64,000 bases of DNA from Streptomyces sp. MUM 178J (GCF_022414575.1 NZ_JADWYQ010000027.1:1-64000), one strand, 5' to 3'; positions 8,939-18,334 are shown, numbered from the stretch's first letter. Made by a program: numbers and translations. The notes: generated by a model from the letters alone, not told the origin.

Positions 8939-9699
8939 AGCGTGGTCCAGCCCAGCAGACAGACCGCGAGCGCGGTCAGCGGAAGCGCCGCGGCCCCGGC
9001 CCACTGGGCCCGGCTCACGGCGGTGTCGTCGGTCAGCGGCATGGTCCCGGTGTAGCCCCGGCTGACCATCGCCAGATGCACCCGCTCGCCGCGTTCGTAG
9101 GAGCGGATGAAGAGCGCGCCCGCCGTCTTGGCGAGCACGCCCCAGTGCCGTACTCCGCGCGCCTCGAAGCCGCGCGAGCGGCGGGCGATCGACATCCGGC
9201 GCAGCTCGCCGGCGATCACGTCGCCGTAGCGGACCATGAAGGAGGCGATCTGCACGAGCGTCGACGGCAGCCGCAGCCGCTGCAGCCCGAGCAGCAGTTC
9301 GCGCAGTTCGGTCGTGGAGGCGAGGACGACGGACGCGGCGACGCCGAGGGTGCCCTTGGCGAGGATGTTCCACGCGCCCCACAGGCCGGGCACGCTGAGC
9401 GCGACTCCCAGGAACCGTGTCTGCTCGCCCGGCACGACGAACGGCATCAGCAGCGCGAAGGCGACGAACGGGATCTCGATCAGCAACCGGCGCAGCAGGA
9501 AGCCGGGCGGGATGCTCGCCGCGGCCGCGACCGCGGCGAGCAGTGCCGCGTACACCCCGAACGCCCACACCGCCTCGCGCGGCGTGGAGACGACGACCAG
9601 CACGAAGCAGAAGACGGCGACGAGCTTGCAGTGCGCGGGCAGCCGGTGCACGGGCGAGTGCCCGTGCCGGTAGAGCTTGTGCGTATGACCCGCTCCCAT
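8935..9699 (-). CDS. cbiQ: ECF transporter transmembrane T-component (CbiQ/NikQ type)
   Basis: 254 residues with five or six transmembrane helices. The two cytoplasmic coupling motifs that dock onto the ATPase are visible as ARRSRGFEARG and HLAMVSRGY. It begins MGAGHTHKLYRHGHSPVHRL, a His-rich start common in CbiQ proteins. It sits nine bases downstream of cbiMN and overlaps cbiO by four, so the three genes form one translationally linked operon. Confidence 0.92.
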   Translation of the reverse strand: MGAGHTHKLYRHGHSPVHRLPAHCKLVAVFCFVLVVVSTPREAVWAFGVYAALLAAVAAAASIPPGFLLRRLLIEIPFVAFALLMPFVVPGEQTRFLGVALSVPGLWGAWNILAKGTLGVAASVVLASTTELRELLLGLQRLRLPSTLVQIASFMVRYGDVIAGELRRMSIARRSRGFEARGVRHWGVLAKTAGALFIRSYERGERVHLAMVSRGYTGTMPLTDDTAVSRAQWAGAAALPLTALAVCLLGWTTL

Positions 9700-9708
9700 G
9701 TCAGGCGG

Positions 9709-10914
9709 TCACCGCGCTTCCGGTACGCGGACGTCGGCGGGGCCGGCCGCGGCCGAACGGCGGCGGCGCACGGCCCAGAAGATCCCGGTGCCGGCGGCCA
9801 CGGTCGCGCCGACGCCGATGACTCCGGCGAGGCCTCCGGAGAGCCGGGCGTCGTCGACGTCCTTGACGCCGTAGTCGGCGAGCGGCGAGTCGGCGGCGGC
9901 ATGTTCCTCGGCCGAGGCGTCGAAGCCCTTGTCGGAGGCGACCTTCTCCAGACCGTCGGGGTCGCCGGAGGCGTAGAAGGAGACGACCCCGGCGAGGACG
10001 AGGGAGGCGACGAGACCCGACAGCCAGAACGTACGCGTACGGGCACGGGGCCTGGCGGCAGGTGCCGCCGAAGCGGCCGCCGCCCCGGTCCCGTGGGCCG
10101 TGCCCACGGGAGCGTCTGCGCCGTCCGCGGCGGAGCCGGGGCGGATGCCCGGCCCGGCCACGGCGGGCGCGTCGCCGGCCGCTCCCGCAGCGCCGGACGC
10201 CGGGCGCGCGCGGGCCGCGTCGATCAGTTCGCCGCCCACGCGCAGCTTCAGCGGGACGGCCAGATCCCGCGCCCCGTACACCAGGTCGGGCCGCACCGCG
10301 AGTACCGCACCCACCGTGGCCATGGTGATCAGGGCTTCGCCGATGCCGATCAGGACATGGACGCCGACCATCGCGGTCAGCACCGAGCCGACCGGCACCT
10401 CGGTGACCCCGCCGATCGCGTACAGCAGGGTGAACGCGGCGGCGGAGGCCGGTACGGACACCAGGGCCGCGGCGAAGGAGGCGGCGGTGACCGAGCGGCG
10501 GGTGCGCGGCAGGACCCTGACCAGCCCGCGGAAGAGCCCGTACGCCACGACGACCGTGACCACGCCCATGACGGTGATGTTCACTCCGAGGGCGGTCAGC
10601 CCGCCGTCCGCGAACAGGACGCCCTGCATCAGCAGGACTACGGCGATGCACAGCACGCCCGTGTACGGCCCGACGAGTATCGCGGCGAGCGCCCCGCCCA
10701 GCAGATGGCCGCTGGTGCCCGCCGCGACGGGGAAGTTCAGCATCTGCACGGCGAAGACGAACGCGGCGACGAGCCCGGCGAGGGGCGCGAGCCGGTCGTC
10801 GTCACCGCCCAGCTCGCGGCGGGAGCCGCGCAGGCTGACGGCCACGGCGCCGGCGGCGGCGACCCCGGCCGCCGCGGACACGGGCGCGTCGATGAATCCG
10901 TCGGGTACATGCAT
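9709..10914 (-). CDS. cbiM: ECF metal transporter substrate component, CbiM-CbiN fusion
   Basis: 401 residues. The start MHVPDGFID is the invariant CbiM N-terminus whose Met1-His2 amide and side chains coordinate the metal, so ATG 10914 is certain. Residues 1-220 are the CbiM helices; an Ala/Gly/Pro linker (about 225-290) leads to a C-terminal CbiN-like part with two helices and an extracytoplasmic loop (SGDPDGLEKVASDKGFD ... SPLADYG). Cobalt and nickel versions look alike; the TGCAA-N5-TTGCA site at 11032-11046 favours nickel uptake under Nur control (NikMN). Confidence 0.93.
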   Translation of the reverse strand: MHVPDGFIDAPVSAAAGVAAAGAVAVSLRGSRRELGGDDDRLAPLAGLVAAFVFAVQMLNFPVAAGTSGHLLGGALAAILVGPYTGVLCIAVVLLMQGVLFADGGLTALGVNITVMGVVTVVVAYGLFRGLVRVLPRTRRSVTAASFAAALVSVPASAAAFTLLYAIGGVTEVPVGSVLTAMVGVHVLIGIGEALITMATVGAVLAVRPDLVYGARDLAVPLKLRVGGELIDAARARPASGAAGAAGDAPAVAGPGIRPGSAADGADAPVGTAHGTGAAAASAAPAARPRARTRTFWLSGLVASLVLAGVVSFYASGDPDGLEKVASDKGFDASAEEHAAADSPLADYGVKDVDDARLSGGLAGVIGVGATVAAGTGIFWAVRRRRSAAAGPADVRVPEAR

Positions 10915-10965
10915 GGCGGGCTCCGCGGTGGGACAGACGCGTGGGGACAGACGAGTTTCGGACAG

Positions 10966-11007
10966 CAGACAGCAGACAGCAGACAGCCGGGCAGGCGAAT
11001 GCCCGGC
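10966..11007. repeat. Short tandem repeat plus hairpin in the cbiMN leader
   Basis: Four copies of a seven-base unit (GACAGCA-type) are followed by a perfect eight-base hairpin (GCCGGGCA / TGCCCGGC, 10986-11007). Both lie in the presumed 5' leader of cbiMN, 50-95 bases before its start. No riboswitch architecture (B12 box) is recognisable. Confidence 0.6.
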
Positions 11008-11031
11008 GGACCATTCGATGATGAGGCTACC

Positions 11032-11046
11032 TGCAAATAGTTTGCA
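11032..11046. promoter_or_regulatory. Nur box (nickel-responsive operator)
   Basis: TGCAA-ATAGT-TTGCA, a perfect palindrome matching the published Nur consensus TGCAA-N5-TTGCA of Streptomyces. It lies about 120 bases upstream of the cbiMN start and 130 before the SsgA-like gene. Nur with nickel bound represses nickel uptake genes, so the transporter operon is the natural target. Confidence 0.8.
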
Positions 11047-11176
11047 ATAGCGGGTCGGTTATGAATAGGCCGGACTTGGGCCGTCCGGACCTGCGACCGG
11101 ACCGTCCAGCCCAGGAGTAAAAACGTCGAAACATGGAAGATTAGGAGCAAATAAGGTGAGCGTGAGGAGGCGGTCC

Positions 11177-11524
11177 ATGTCCCCCACCGTCGAAGAACAC
11201 GCCAGGGCCCGGATCGTCACCGACGCTCCCCAGTACCGTCAGGTGCGCGTCACCCTGGGCTATGACCCGTCCGACCACCCCTCCGAGGTGCGCTTCTCCT
11301 TTCCCTCCGGGCGCGCCTGGGAGTTTCCGCGCGATGTGCTGGAGCAGGGGCTCCGCGGGCCTGCCCGCAGCGGCGACGTGGAGGTCTGGCCGTGCGGCCG
11401 GGTGCAGACCGTGGTCGAGTTCCATACCCCGGACGGAGTAGCGGTGGTGCAGTTCGACTCCTCGGAGCTGAAGCGCTTCCTGCGCCACACGCGCGAAGCG
11501 GCCGGGTCAGTCACCCGAGGGTGA
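11177..11524 (+). CDS. SsgA-like protein (sporulation / cell division)
   Basis: 115 residues from ATG 11177, which has an ideal AGGAGG six bases upstream; the GTG at 11156 is less likely. The sequence follows the SsgA/SsgB pattern: VTLGYDPSDHPSEVRFSFP, WEFPRDVLEQGLRGPARSG, DVEVWPCG, then SSELKRFLRHT. SALPs steer septum placement and cell-wall remodelling in sporulating actinomycetes and have no enzyme activity. This is a short member; which SALP orthologue it is cannot be settled here. Confidence 0.87.
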   Translation: MSPTVEEHARARIVTDAPQYRQVRVTLGYDPSDHPSEVRFSFPSGRAWEFPRDVLEQGLRGPARSGDVEVWPCGRVQTVVEFHTPDGVAVVQFDSSELKRFLRHTREAAGSVTRG

Positions 11525-11669
11525 CGGACCCGGCCGCCGTGCGCCGGCCTGCGCCGCAGGATCAGCTGGGGGGGTCGGCCGTGTGACCGGCTCCGTGAGA
11601 CTGCCTCCGAGAGGCCGCCCCCGAGACCGGCCGCCTCCGAGACCGGCCGGATGATCAGCCGGCGGGGGC

Positions 11670-13919
11670 TCAGACCCGTGCCAGCTCGCGCTCTTCGTCC
11701 GGATCGTCCTGCTGACGGCCGGAGTCCGCCAGCTCCCTGTGCAGCTTCTCGCCCTCGACGTCCACATTCGGCAGCGCCCGGTCCAGCCAGCGCGGCAGCC
11801 ACCACGCCTTGTGACCCAGCAGCGCCAGCACCGCCGGCACGATCGCCATGCGGACGACGAACGCGTCGAAGAAGACCGCGATCGCGAGGCCAAATCCGAT
11901 CATCTTCACCATCTGCTCGCTGGAGCCGATGAAGCCCGCGAAGACGGCGATCATGATGATGGCCGCGGCGGTGACCACCCGCGCCCCGTGCTTGAAGCCG
12001 GTGACGATCGCCTCGCCGGGCCGCTGCCCGTGGACGTACGCCTCCCGCATCCGGGTGACCAGGAAGACCTCGTAGTCCATGGCCAGTCCGAAGACGACGC
12101 CCACCATGAAGATCGGCATCATCGACATGATCGGGCCGGTCTGCTCCACGCCGAACAGCGAGCCGAGCCAGCCCCATTGGAAGACGGCGACGACCGCGCC
12201 CAGCGCCGCGACGACGGAGAGCAGGAAGCCGAGCGCGGCCTTGAGGGGCACGAGCACCGAGCGGAAGACGACCGTCAGCAGCAGGAAGGCGAGTCCGACG
12301 ACGAGCGCCAGATAGGGCACGAGCGCGTCGTTCATCCGCTGCGAGAAGTCGATGTTCATCGCGGTGGCGCCGGTGACCAGAACATCGTCGCCGTTGGCGT
12401 CCCGGATGGTGTGGACGAGTTCCTCGGTCTCGGCGGAGGACGGCCGGTCCTTGGGAACGACCGTGATCATCGCGGTGTCGCCGGCCTCGTTCGGGGTCGG
12501 CGGGGTGACGGCGGCGACGCCGTCCAGCTTCCGGATCTCCTCGGCGGTGCGGTCGGCCGCGGTCCGGTCACCGTCCACGACGACCAACAGCGGACCGTTG
12601 AAGCCCGGCCCGAAGCCCTCGGACAGCAGGTCGTACGCCCGGCGCTGGGTGGTGCTGGTCGGCTGCGAGCCGTCGTCGGGCAGGCCCATCTGCAGCGAGG
12701 AGACCGGTACGGCGGCGGCGCCGAGGCCGACGACGGCCACCAGCAGCACGGCGACCGGACGGCGCAGCACAAACCTGGACCAGCGGGTGCCCATGTTCGG
12801 CTTCTCGGCCTCCTGCCGGGACGCCTTCTCAAGGGACGGCTTCCCGGCCGCCTCGGCCCCCTCTGCCCCCTCGGCCGACTCGGCCGACTCGGCCGCCTTG
12901 CGCGCCTTGCGGCCCACGACGCGCTTGCCCGCAAAGCCGAGCAGCGCCGGGATGAGGGTGAGCGCGATCAGCACGGCGATCACGACCGTGCCGCCCGCCG
13001 CGACGCCCATCTTCGTGAGCATCGGGATATTGACGACCGCGAGGCCGACCAGGGCGATGACGACGGTCAGCCCGGCGAAGACGACCGCGGAGCCCGCGGT
13101 GCCGACCGCCCGGCCCGCCGCGTCCTCGCGCTCCCGGCCCTCGGCCAGCTCGGCGCGGTAGCGGGAGACGATGAACAGGGCGTAGTCGATGCCGACCGCC
13201 AGGCCGATCATCATTGCGAGCGTCGAGGTGGTGGAGCCCAGGTCCAGGACGCTCGCCAGCGCCGTGATGGTGGAGACGCCGATGCCCACGCCGATGATCG
13301 CGGTGAGCAGCGGCAGACCGGCCGCGACCAGCGAGCCGAAGGTGATGACGAGGACGACCGCCGCCACCATCACACCGATGATCTCGCCCACGCCGGACTC
13401 CGGGACGGTCTGCAGCGCGTCGCCGCCGATCTCCACGGCCAGCCCGGCGTCGCGCGCCTCGGTTCCGGTCTCCTTGAGGGCCTCGCGGGTGTCGTCGGTC
13501 AACTCCATGGAGTTGACCTTGTATGTGACCGACACATAGGCCGTGGAGCCGTCCTGGGAGACGGCCTTGGCGGCGTACGGGTCGGTGACGGAGGCGATCT
13601 GGTCGGAGCCGGACTTCAGCTCCTCGACCGCCTTGTTCACCTCGGCCTTGTGGCCGGGTTCCGTCATCTTCCCGCCGTCGGGGGCCTTGAAGACGACCCG
13701 GGCGGTCGCGCCGTCGGCGCTGGCGGCCGGGAAGCGCTCTTCCAGCAGGTCGAAGGCCTTCTGGGCCTCCGTGCCCGGTATCGAGAAGGAGGCCGAGGTC
13801 GCGGCGGGCGCGGTGGCCGCGCCGACCCCGGCAAGAACGAGGAGCGCCACCCACAGCAGGGCGACGAGTCGGCGCCGCCGGAAGGCGGTCCGTCCGAGTC
13901 TGTAGAGGAACGTGGCCAT
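11670..13919 (-). CDS. MMPL-family RND exporter
   Basis: 749 residues, two halves each with one helix, a large extracytoplasmic domain and five further helices, the MmpL/SSD-type layout. Proton-relay region GLAVGIDYALFIVSRYR (first half) and GLAMDYEVFLVTRMREAY (second half) are typical. A cytoplasmic loop around residues 330-360 is a low-complexity Glu/Ala run (KAAESAESAEGAEGAEAAGK). MMPL proteins export lipids, siderophores or drugs. It follows the TetR gene by 128 bases on the same strand and is its likely target. Confidence 0.92.
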   Translation of the reverse strand: MATFLYRLGRTAFRRRRLVALLWVALLVLAGVGAATAPAATSASFSIPGTEAQKAFDLLEERFPAASADGATARVVFKAPDGGKMTEPGHKAEVNKAVEELKSGSDQIASVTDPYAAKAVSQDGSTAYVSVTYKVNSMELTDDTREALKETGTEARDAGLAVEIGGDALQTVPESGVGEIIGVMVAAVVLVITFGSLVAAGLPLLTAIIGVGIGVSTITALASVLDLGSTTSTLAMMIGLAVGIDYALFIVSRYRAELAEGREREDAAGRAVGTAGSAVVFAGLTVVIALVGLAVVNIPMLTKMGVAAGGTVVIAVLIALTLIPALLGFAGKRVVGRKARKAAESAESAEGAEGAEAAGKPSLEKASRQEAEKPNMGTRWSRFVLRRPVAVLLVAVVGLGAAAVPVSSLQMGLPDDGSQPTSTTQRRAYDLLSEGFGPGFNGPLLVVVDGDRTAADRTAEEIRKLDGVAAVTPPTPNEAGDTAMITVVPKDRPSSAETEELVHTIRDANGDDVLVTGATAMNIDFSQRMNDALVPYLALVVGLAFLLLTVVFRSVLVPLKAALGFLLSVVAALGAVVAVFQWGWLGSLFGVEQTGPIMSMMPIFMVGVVFGLAMDYEVFLVTRMREAYVHGQRPGEAIVTGFKHGARVVTAAAIIMIAVFAGFIGSSEQMVKMIGFGLAIAVFFDAFVVRMAIVPAVLALLGHKAWWLPRWLDRALPNVDVEGEKLHRELADSGRQQDDPDEERELARV

Positions 13920-14047
13920 GAGGGCTTACTCCCGGGTGTGAGGTGAACAGGGCATGGGGAGCCGGCCCGACGACGAGAGCGGCGCGCGTCAGGTGCTGTG
14001 CGGTACGGGGAGGTACGGGTGGTGCGGATTGTGCGGTGGTGCGGGGT

Positions 14048-14623
14048 CTACGCGCCGAGGGCGGGGAGGACCACGGCGTCGAGATAGTCGCTGAGGAATT
14101 CCTGGTCGGGGTCGCGGTCTTCGATGAGCTGCCGGGCGATGAACGCCCCGACGAGCATGTGCGGCACGAAGTCCAGGGCCCGGTTGTCCGCGCGGACCTC
14201 GCCCCGGTCCACGGCCCGTTTGAGCATCGCGTCGAGTCCGGTGATCTCGGGCGCGATCAGCAGCTCCCGCAGGGCCTTGTGGAGGTCCGGATTCTGGTGG
14301 ATGGCCTGGGCCAGACCCCGCATCAGCGCGGAGTCCTTCTCCAGCTGGCAGTCATCGGTGCGGGCGAGCATCGCATGGAGGTCGCTGCGCAGGGCACCGG
14401 TGTCGATGTCGTGCATGTTCACCGGCTTGTTGTGCCGCAGCGCCGTGACGACCAGCTCCGGCTTGCTCCGCCACTGGCGGTAGAGCGTTGCCTTGCTGGA
14501 GCGGGTGCGGGCCGCGACGGCGTCCATCGTCAGCGCGTCGTACCCCACTTCGCGGAGCAGATCGAGCACGGCCTCGTACAGCTCCGCCTCGCGTTCGGGA
14601 GTGAGCCGGCTTCTGACGGTCAT
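14048..14623 (-). CDS. TetR-family regulator of the MMPL exporter (presumed)
   Basis: 191 residues, ATG 14623 with a strong GGAGGAG ribosome site. The helix-turn-helix is at about residues 12-55 (LLREVGYDALTMDAVAA, SSKATLYRQW); the C-terminal domain belongs to the TetR_C_11-like group by its spacing and the RADNRALDFVPHMLVGAF segment. Two palindromes built from CGAAACG half-sites sit 41-100 bases upstream. Gene order TetR-MMPL on one strand suggests it represses itself and the exporter; the ligand may be an exported compound. Confidence 0.9.
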   Translation of the reverse strand: MTVRSRLTPEREAELYEAVLDLLREVGYDALTMDAVAARTRSSKATLYRQWRSKPELVVTALRHNKPVNMHDIDTGALRSDLHAMLARTDDCQLEKDSALMRGLAQAIHQNPDLHKALRELLIAPEITGLDAMLKRAVDRGEVRADNRALDFVPHMLVGAFIARQLIEDRDPDQEFLSDYLDAVVLPALGA

Positions 14624-14663
14624 GGCGACTCCTCCTCTCCGGCCTGTGTGCGGCGATTGGCGA

Positions 14664-14723
14664 ACGAAACGGTTTCGTACACCGACTGTACTCCGACCTG
14701 CCAGCGAAACGAAATCGTTTCGC
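14664..14723. promoter_or_regulatory. Two related palindromes, probable TetR operators
   Basis: Site 1 is ACGAAAC-G-GTTTCGT (14664-14678). Site 2 is GCGAAACGA-AA-TCGTTTCGC (14704-14723). Both arms are perfect in each and share the half-site CGAAAC. They lie between the TetR gene and the divergent tricorn gene. Confidence 0.72.
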
Positions 14724-14809
14724 TTGTGGTCTCGGTCACGGCCGTTCCGGCCACGGCGAGCGGACGTGCCCGAGTTGCCGCGCCCCGCGCACGTGGAAAG
14801 CATTGACAG

Positions 14810-17800
14810 GTGAGCCATGACGTCGCGTATCTCCGCTTTCCGCATCTGCACGGCGACATGCTGTGCTTCGCAGCCGAGGACGACCTCTGGATCGCTCCCC
14901 TGGCGGCCGAGGGCACACGGCCGGGCCGCGCCTGGCGGCTCACCGTCGACCGGACGCGGATCGGCCACCCCCGCTTCTCCCCGGACGGCCGCCGGATCGC
15001 CTTCACCACCTGGCGCAGCCTCGACCCCGAGGTGCATCTCGCGCCGGTCGGCGGCGGCCCGGCGCGGCGGCTCAGCTACTGGGGCTCGACCGACACGCGG
15101 GTGTGCGGCTGGACCCCCGACGGCCATGTCCTCGCCGTCTCCTCGCACGGCCAGCCGTTCTCGTACTTCTCCTGGGCGTACAGCATCCCGCTGGACGGCA
15201 CGCCCGGCGGGCAGCTGCCGTGGGGCCCATGCTCCGACATCGCGGTCGCCGACGTGGACGGCGTACGCAAGACCCTGCTGCTCACCGGGAAGCCCCCGCA
15301 CGAACCGGCCTCCTGGAAGCGGTACCGGGGCGGGGCGACGGGACGGCTGTGGCTGCACGGCGAGCGCCTGCTGCCGGATCTGGACGGCCATCTGGACTGC
15401 GCGATGTTCGTGTCCGGCGCCGAAGCCGGCCTGCGGATCGCGTTCCTCTCCGACCACGAGGGCGTCGGCAACCTCTACTCCTGCCTCCCCGACGGAAGCG
15501 ATCTGCGGCGCCACACCGATCATGACGCCTTCTATGCCCGCCACGCCTCGAGCGACGGTCGCAGGGTCGTGTACCAGTGCGCGGGCGATCTATGGCTCGT
15601 GGACGACCTGACCGTCCCGGACGCCCGCCCGCGCAAGCTGGAGGTCCGGCTCGGCGGGCCACGCGCCGGACGCCGCCGCTACCAGGTGCCCGCCTCCGGC
15701 CATGTGAACGCCCTCTCCGTCGACACCACCGGGCGCGCCAGCGCCGTCTGCGTACGCGGCAGCCTGTACTGGCTCACCCATCGCGACGGGCCCTCCCGCA
15801 CCATCGCCGACACACCCGGGGTGCGGGTCCGGCTGCCGGAGATGCTGGGCGTCGGCGGCCAGGTGGCCTATGTGACGGACGCGGAGGGCGAGGACGCCGT
15901 CGAGATCGCCTATCTGCCGCGGGCCAGCGGGGACCGGCCGCCGCGGCGGCTGGCCTCCGGGCGGCTGGGGCGGGTGCGGGAGCTGGTGGCCGACCCGGAC
16001 GGGGAGCGGCTGGCGATCGCCTCGCACGACGGGCGGCTGCTGCTGGTCGACGCCGTGGAGGAGTCCGCCGGGGAGGTGACGGAGCTGGTCCGGTCCGTCA
16101 ACGGGCCGGTGCGGGATCTGGCGTTCTCGCCGGACGGCGGCTGGCTGGCCTGGTCGCAGCCGGGCGTCGGGCGCTCGCTGCGCCAGATCAAGCTGGCCCG
16201 GATCGCCGACCGCACGATCGTGGATGTCACAAACGGCCGTTTCGAGGACGAGAATCCGGTCTTCACCCGCGACGGCCGCTATCTGGCGTTCCTGTCGTGG
16301 CGCGGCTTCGACCCGGTGTACGACGTGCACACCGGCGATCTGTCCTTCCCGCTGGGCTGCCGCCCGTATCTCGTGCCGCTGTCGTCGGCGACGCCCTCGC
16401 CGTTCGCGCTCTCGCCGGAGGGGCGGCCCGCGGCCGGCGGGCTCGATCCGCTGGGCGCGCCGGGCGAGGGGGCGGTGACGGTGGAGACGGAGGGACTGGA
16501 GAGCCGGGTGACCCCGTTCCCGGTGTCCGCCTCCAAGTACTCGTCGCTGCGGCCGGTGGCCGGGGGCGGACTGGTCTGGCTGCGCTGGCCGATCTCCGGC
16601 GCGCTGGGTGAGACGTTCGTCAACCCGGCGGACACCTCCGGCCGCCCCACCCTGGAGCACTTCGACATCAGCAAGGCGCGGCGCACCGAACTCGTCGGCC
16701 ATCTCGACTCGTTCGCCGTCAGCGGCGACGGGACCCGGCTGGTCGTCGTGGACGAGGGCGATCTGCGGGCCGCCCCGGCGACGGAGCTGGGCGACGTCGA
16801 CTCGACCGTCTATCTGGACCTGCGGCGGATCATGCACGAGGTGGATCCGGGGGCCGAGTGGCGGCAGGCCTACGAGGAGGCGGGACGGGTCATCCGCGCG
16901 TACTTCTGGGACCCGGGGATGTGCGGGATCAACTGGGACGAGGTCCTCGACCAGTACCGGCCGCTCGTCGAACGGGTCGCGTCGCCGGACGAGTTCGCGG
17001 ATCTGCTGCGCGAAGTGCTGGGCGAACTGGGCACCTCGCACGCGTACGTCACTCCCGCACGGCGCAACGAGGGGCCGCCGCACTACCAGCGGGCGATCGG
17101 GCTGCTGGGCACGAACCTGGTGTGCCGGGACGGCCGGTGGACGGTGAAGCGGATTCTGCCCGGCGAGTCCTCCGACTCCAAGGCGCGCTCTCCGCTGGCG
17201 GGCATGGGGGTGCGGGAGGGCGCGGTCCTCACCCATGTGGACGGCCGTCCGGTCGATCCGGTGACCGGCCCCTATCCCCTGCTGGCCGGCGCGGGCGGCA
17301 CAACGGTGGAGCTCACCTTCCAGGCGGCGGAGGCGGCAGAGGCTGTGGAGGCGGCAGAGGGCGGGGAGGCCGCGGACGGCGGTGAACGCGGGAGAGCCGC
17401 GGACGGCGCGGAGGGCGTGGCACGGGCGGGCCACGCCCGGCGGGTGGCGGTGGTGCCGCTGGTGGACGAGCGGCCGCTGCGGTACCAGGACTGGGTGGCC
17501 AAACGGCGGGCCGTCGTACGGAAGCTGAGCGGCGGCAAGTGCGGCTATCTGCACATCCCCGACATGGGGGGCTCGGGGTGGGCGCAGTTCAACCGCGATC
17601 TGCGGCTGGAGGTCTCCCGGCCCGCACTCATCGTGGACGTCCGCGGCAACGCGGGCGGGCACATCAGCGAGCTGGTGATCGAGAAGCTCACGCGGAAGAT
17701 CCTCGGCTGGGACCTGACGCGCGACGCACAGCCAGTCTCCTACACCTCGAACGCGCCGCGCGGGCCGGTGGTCGCGCTCGCCGACGAGGCCACCTCGTCC

Positions 17801-18166
17801 GACGGCGACATGATCACGGCGGCCTTCAAGCTGCTGGGGCTGGGACCCGTGGTGGGAAGCCGGACATGGGGCGGGGTGGTGGGGATGACCGGACGGCACC
17901 GGCTGGGGGACGGAACGGTGATCACGGTGCCGATGAACGCGGCGTGGTTTGACGCGTACGGGTGGTCGGTCGAGAACCGGGGCGTGGAGCCGGACGTGGA
18001 GGCGCTGCGGACGCCGCTGGACTGGGCGGAGGGCCGCTATCCGGTTCTGGCCGAGGCGGTGCGGATCGCGCTCGGCCTGCTGGCCGAACACCCCGCGGCG
18101 GAGCCGCCGGGCTACGACGCGCTCCCGGACCGCCGCCGGCCGAAGCTGCCGGGGCGCGGGGGGTAG
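14810..18166 (+). CDS. Tricorn protease homologue
   Basis: 1118 residues from GTG 14810 (MSHDVAYLRFPHLHGDMLCF). The N-terminal half forms the two beta-propellers (repeats such as HPRFSPDGRRIAF, VRDLAFSPDGGWLAW); a PDZ domain and a C-terminal S41-type serine peptidase follow. Catalytic residues are present: Ser743-His744 in GTSHAYV, nucleophile Ser997 in ATSSDGD, Glu1055 in ENRGVEPD. It should act as a large cytoplasmic oligomer degrading proteasome-sized peptides. Odd: the PDZ segment carries a ~45-residue Ala/Glu/Gly insert (about 840-885) made of degenerate repeats. Confidence 0.94.
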   Translation: MSHDVAYLRFPHLHGDMLCFAAEDDLWIAPLAAEGTRPGRAWRLTVDRTRIGHPRFSPDGRRIAFTTWRSLDPEVHLAPVGGGPARRLSYWGSTDTRVCGWTPDGHVLAVSSHGQPFSYFSWAYSIPLDGTPGGQLPWGPCSDIAVADVDGVRKTLLLTGKPPHEPASWKRYRGGATGRLWLHGERLLPDLDGHLDCAMFVSGAEAGLRIAFLSDHEGVGNLYSCLPDGSDLRRHTDHDAFYARHASSDGRRVVYQCAGDLWLVDDLTVPDARPRKLEVRLGGPRAGRRRYQVPASGHVNALSVDTTGRASAVCVRGSLYWLTHRDGPSRTIADTPGVRVRLPEMLGVGGQVAYVTDAEGEDAVEIAYLPRASGDRPPRRLASGRLGRVRELVADPDGERLAIASHDGRLLLVDAVEESAGEVTELVRSVNGPVRDLAFSPDGGWLAWSQPGVGRSLRQIKLARIADRTIVDVTNGRFEDENPVFTRDGRYLAFLSWRGFDPVYDVHTGDLSFPLGCRPYLVPLSSATPSPFALSPEGRPAAGGLDPLGAPGEGAVTVETEGLESRVTPFPVSASKYSSLRPVAGGGLVWLRWPISGALGETFVNPADTSGRPTLEHFDISKARRTELVGHLDSFAVSGDGTRLVVVDEGDLRAAPATELGDVDSTVYLDLRRIMHEVDPGAEWRQAYEEAGRVIRAYFWDPGMCGINWDEVLDQYRPLVERVASPDEFADLLREVLGELGTSHAYVTPARRNEGPPHYQRAIGLLGTNLVCRDGRWTVKRILPGESSDSKARSPLAGMGVREGAVLTHVDGRPVDPVTGPYPLLAGAGGTTVELTFQAAEAAEAVEAAEGGEAADGGERGRAADGAEGVARAGHARRVAVVPLVDERPLRYQDWVAKRRAVVRKLSGGKCGYLHIPDMGGSGWAQFNRDLRLEVSRPALIVDVRGNAGGHISELVIEKLTRKILGWDLTRDAQPVSYTSNAPRGPVVALADEATSSDGDMITAAFKLLGLGPVVGSRTWGGVVGMTGRHRLGDGTVITVPMNAAWFDAYGWSVENRGVEPDVEALRTPLDWAEGRYPVLAEAVRIALGLLAEHPAAEPPGYDALPDRRRPKLPGRGG

Positions 18167-18281
18167 GTCTTCATTACAGCCCCTCCGGACAGCTCTCCGG
18201 CGTCTGAGGAGCGGGGCCCGGGGCGGCTCCCCGGCTTTCGGGAAGGGGCGGGGTGGGGGAAACACCCCCCCCGCCCCCGCC

Positions 18282-18334
18282 TCAGGCGTCGTAGTCCATG
18301 TTCAGGGTCTCAGGCGTCGTAGTCCATGTTCAGG
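18282..18334. repeat. Duplication of the 3' end of the small gene
   Basis: A 25-base block covering the last codons and stop of the small gene (ending in MDYDA) is repeated exactly with a 28-base period: 18282-18306 and 18310-18334. The second copy is the gene's real end; the first is a spare, extra stop included. Confidence 0.85.

Noticed and set aside
10915..11031. Cobalamin riboswitch upstream of cbiMN
   Set aside because: No B12 box or the required multi-stem layout is visible; the Nur box explains regulation better.
11739..13946. Very long open frame on the plus strand opposite the MMPL gene
   Set aside because: Arg/His/Asp-rich translation with no motifs; caused by third-position GC bias of the real minus-strand gene. 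The same applies to antisense frames opposite galU, the acylase, the tricorn and sigma factor genes.
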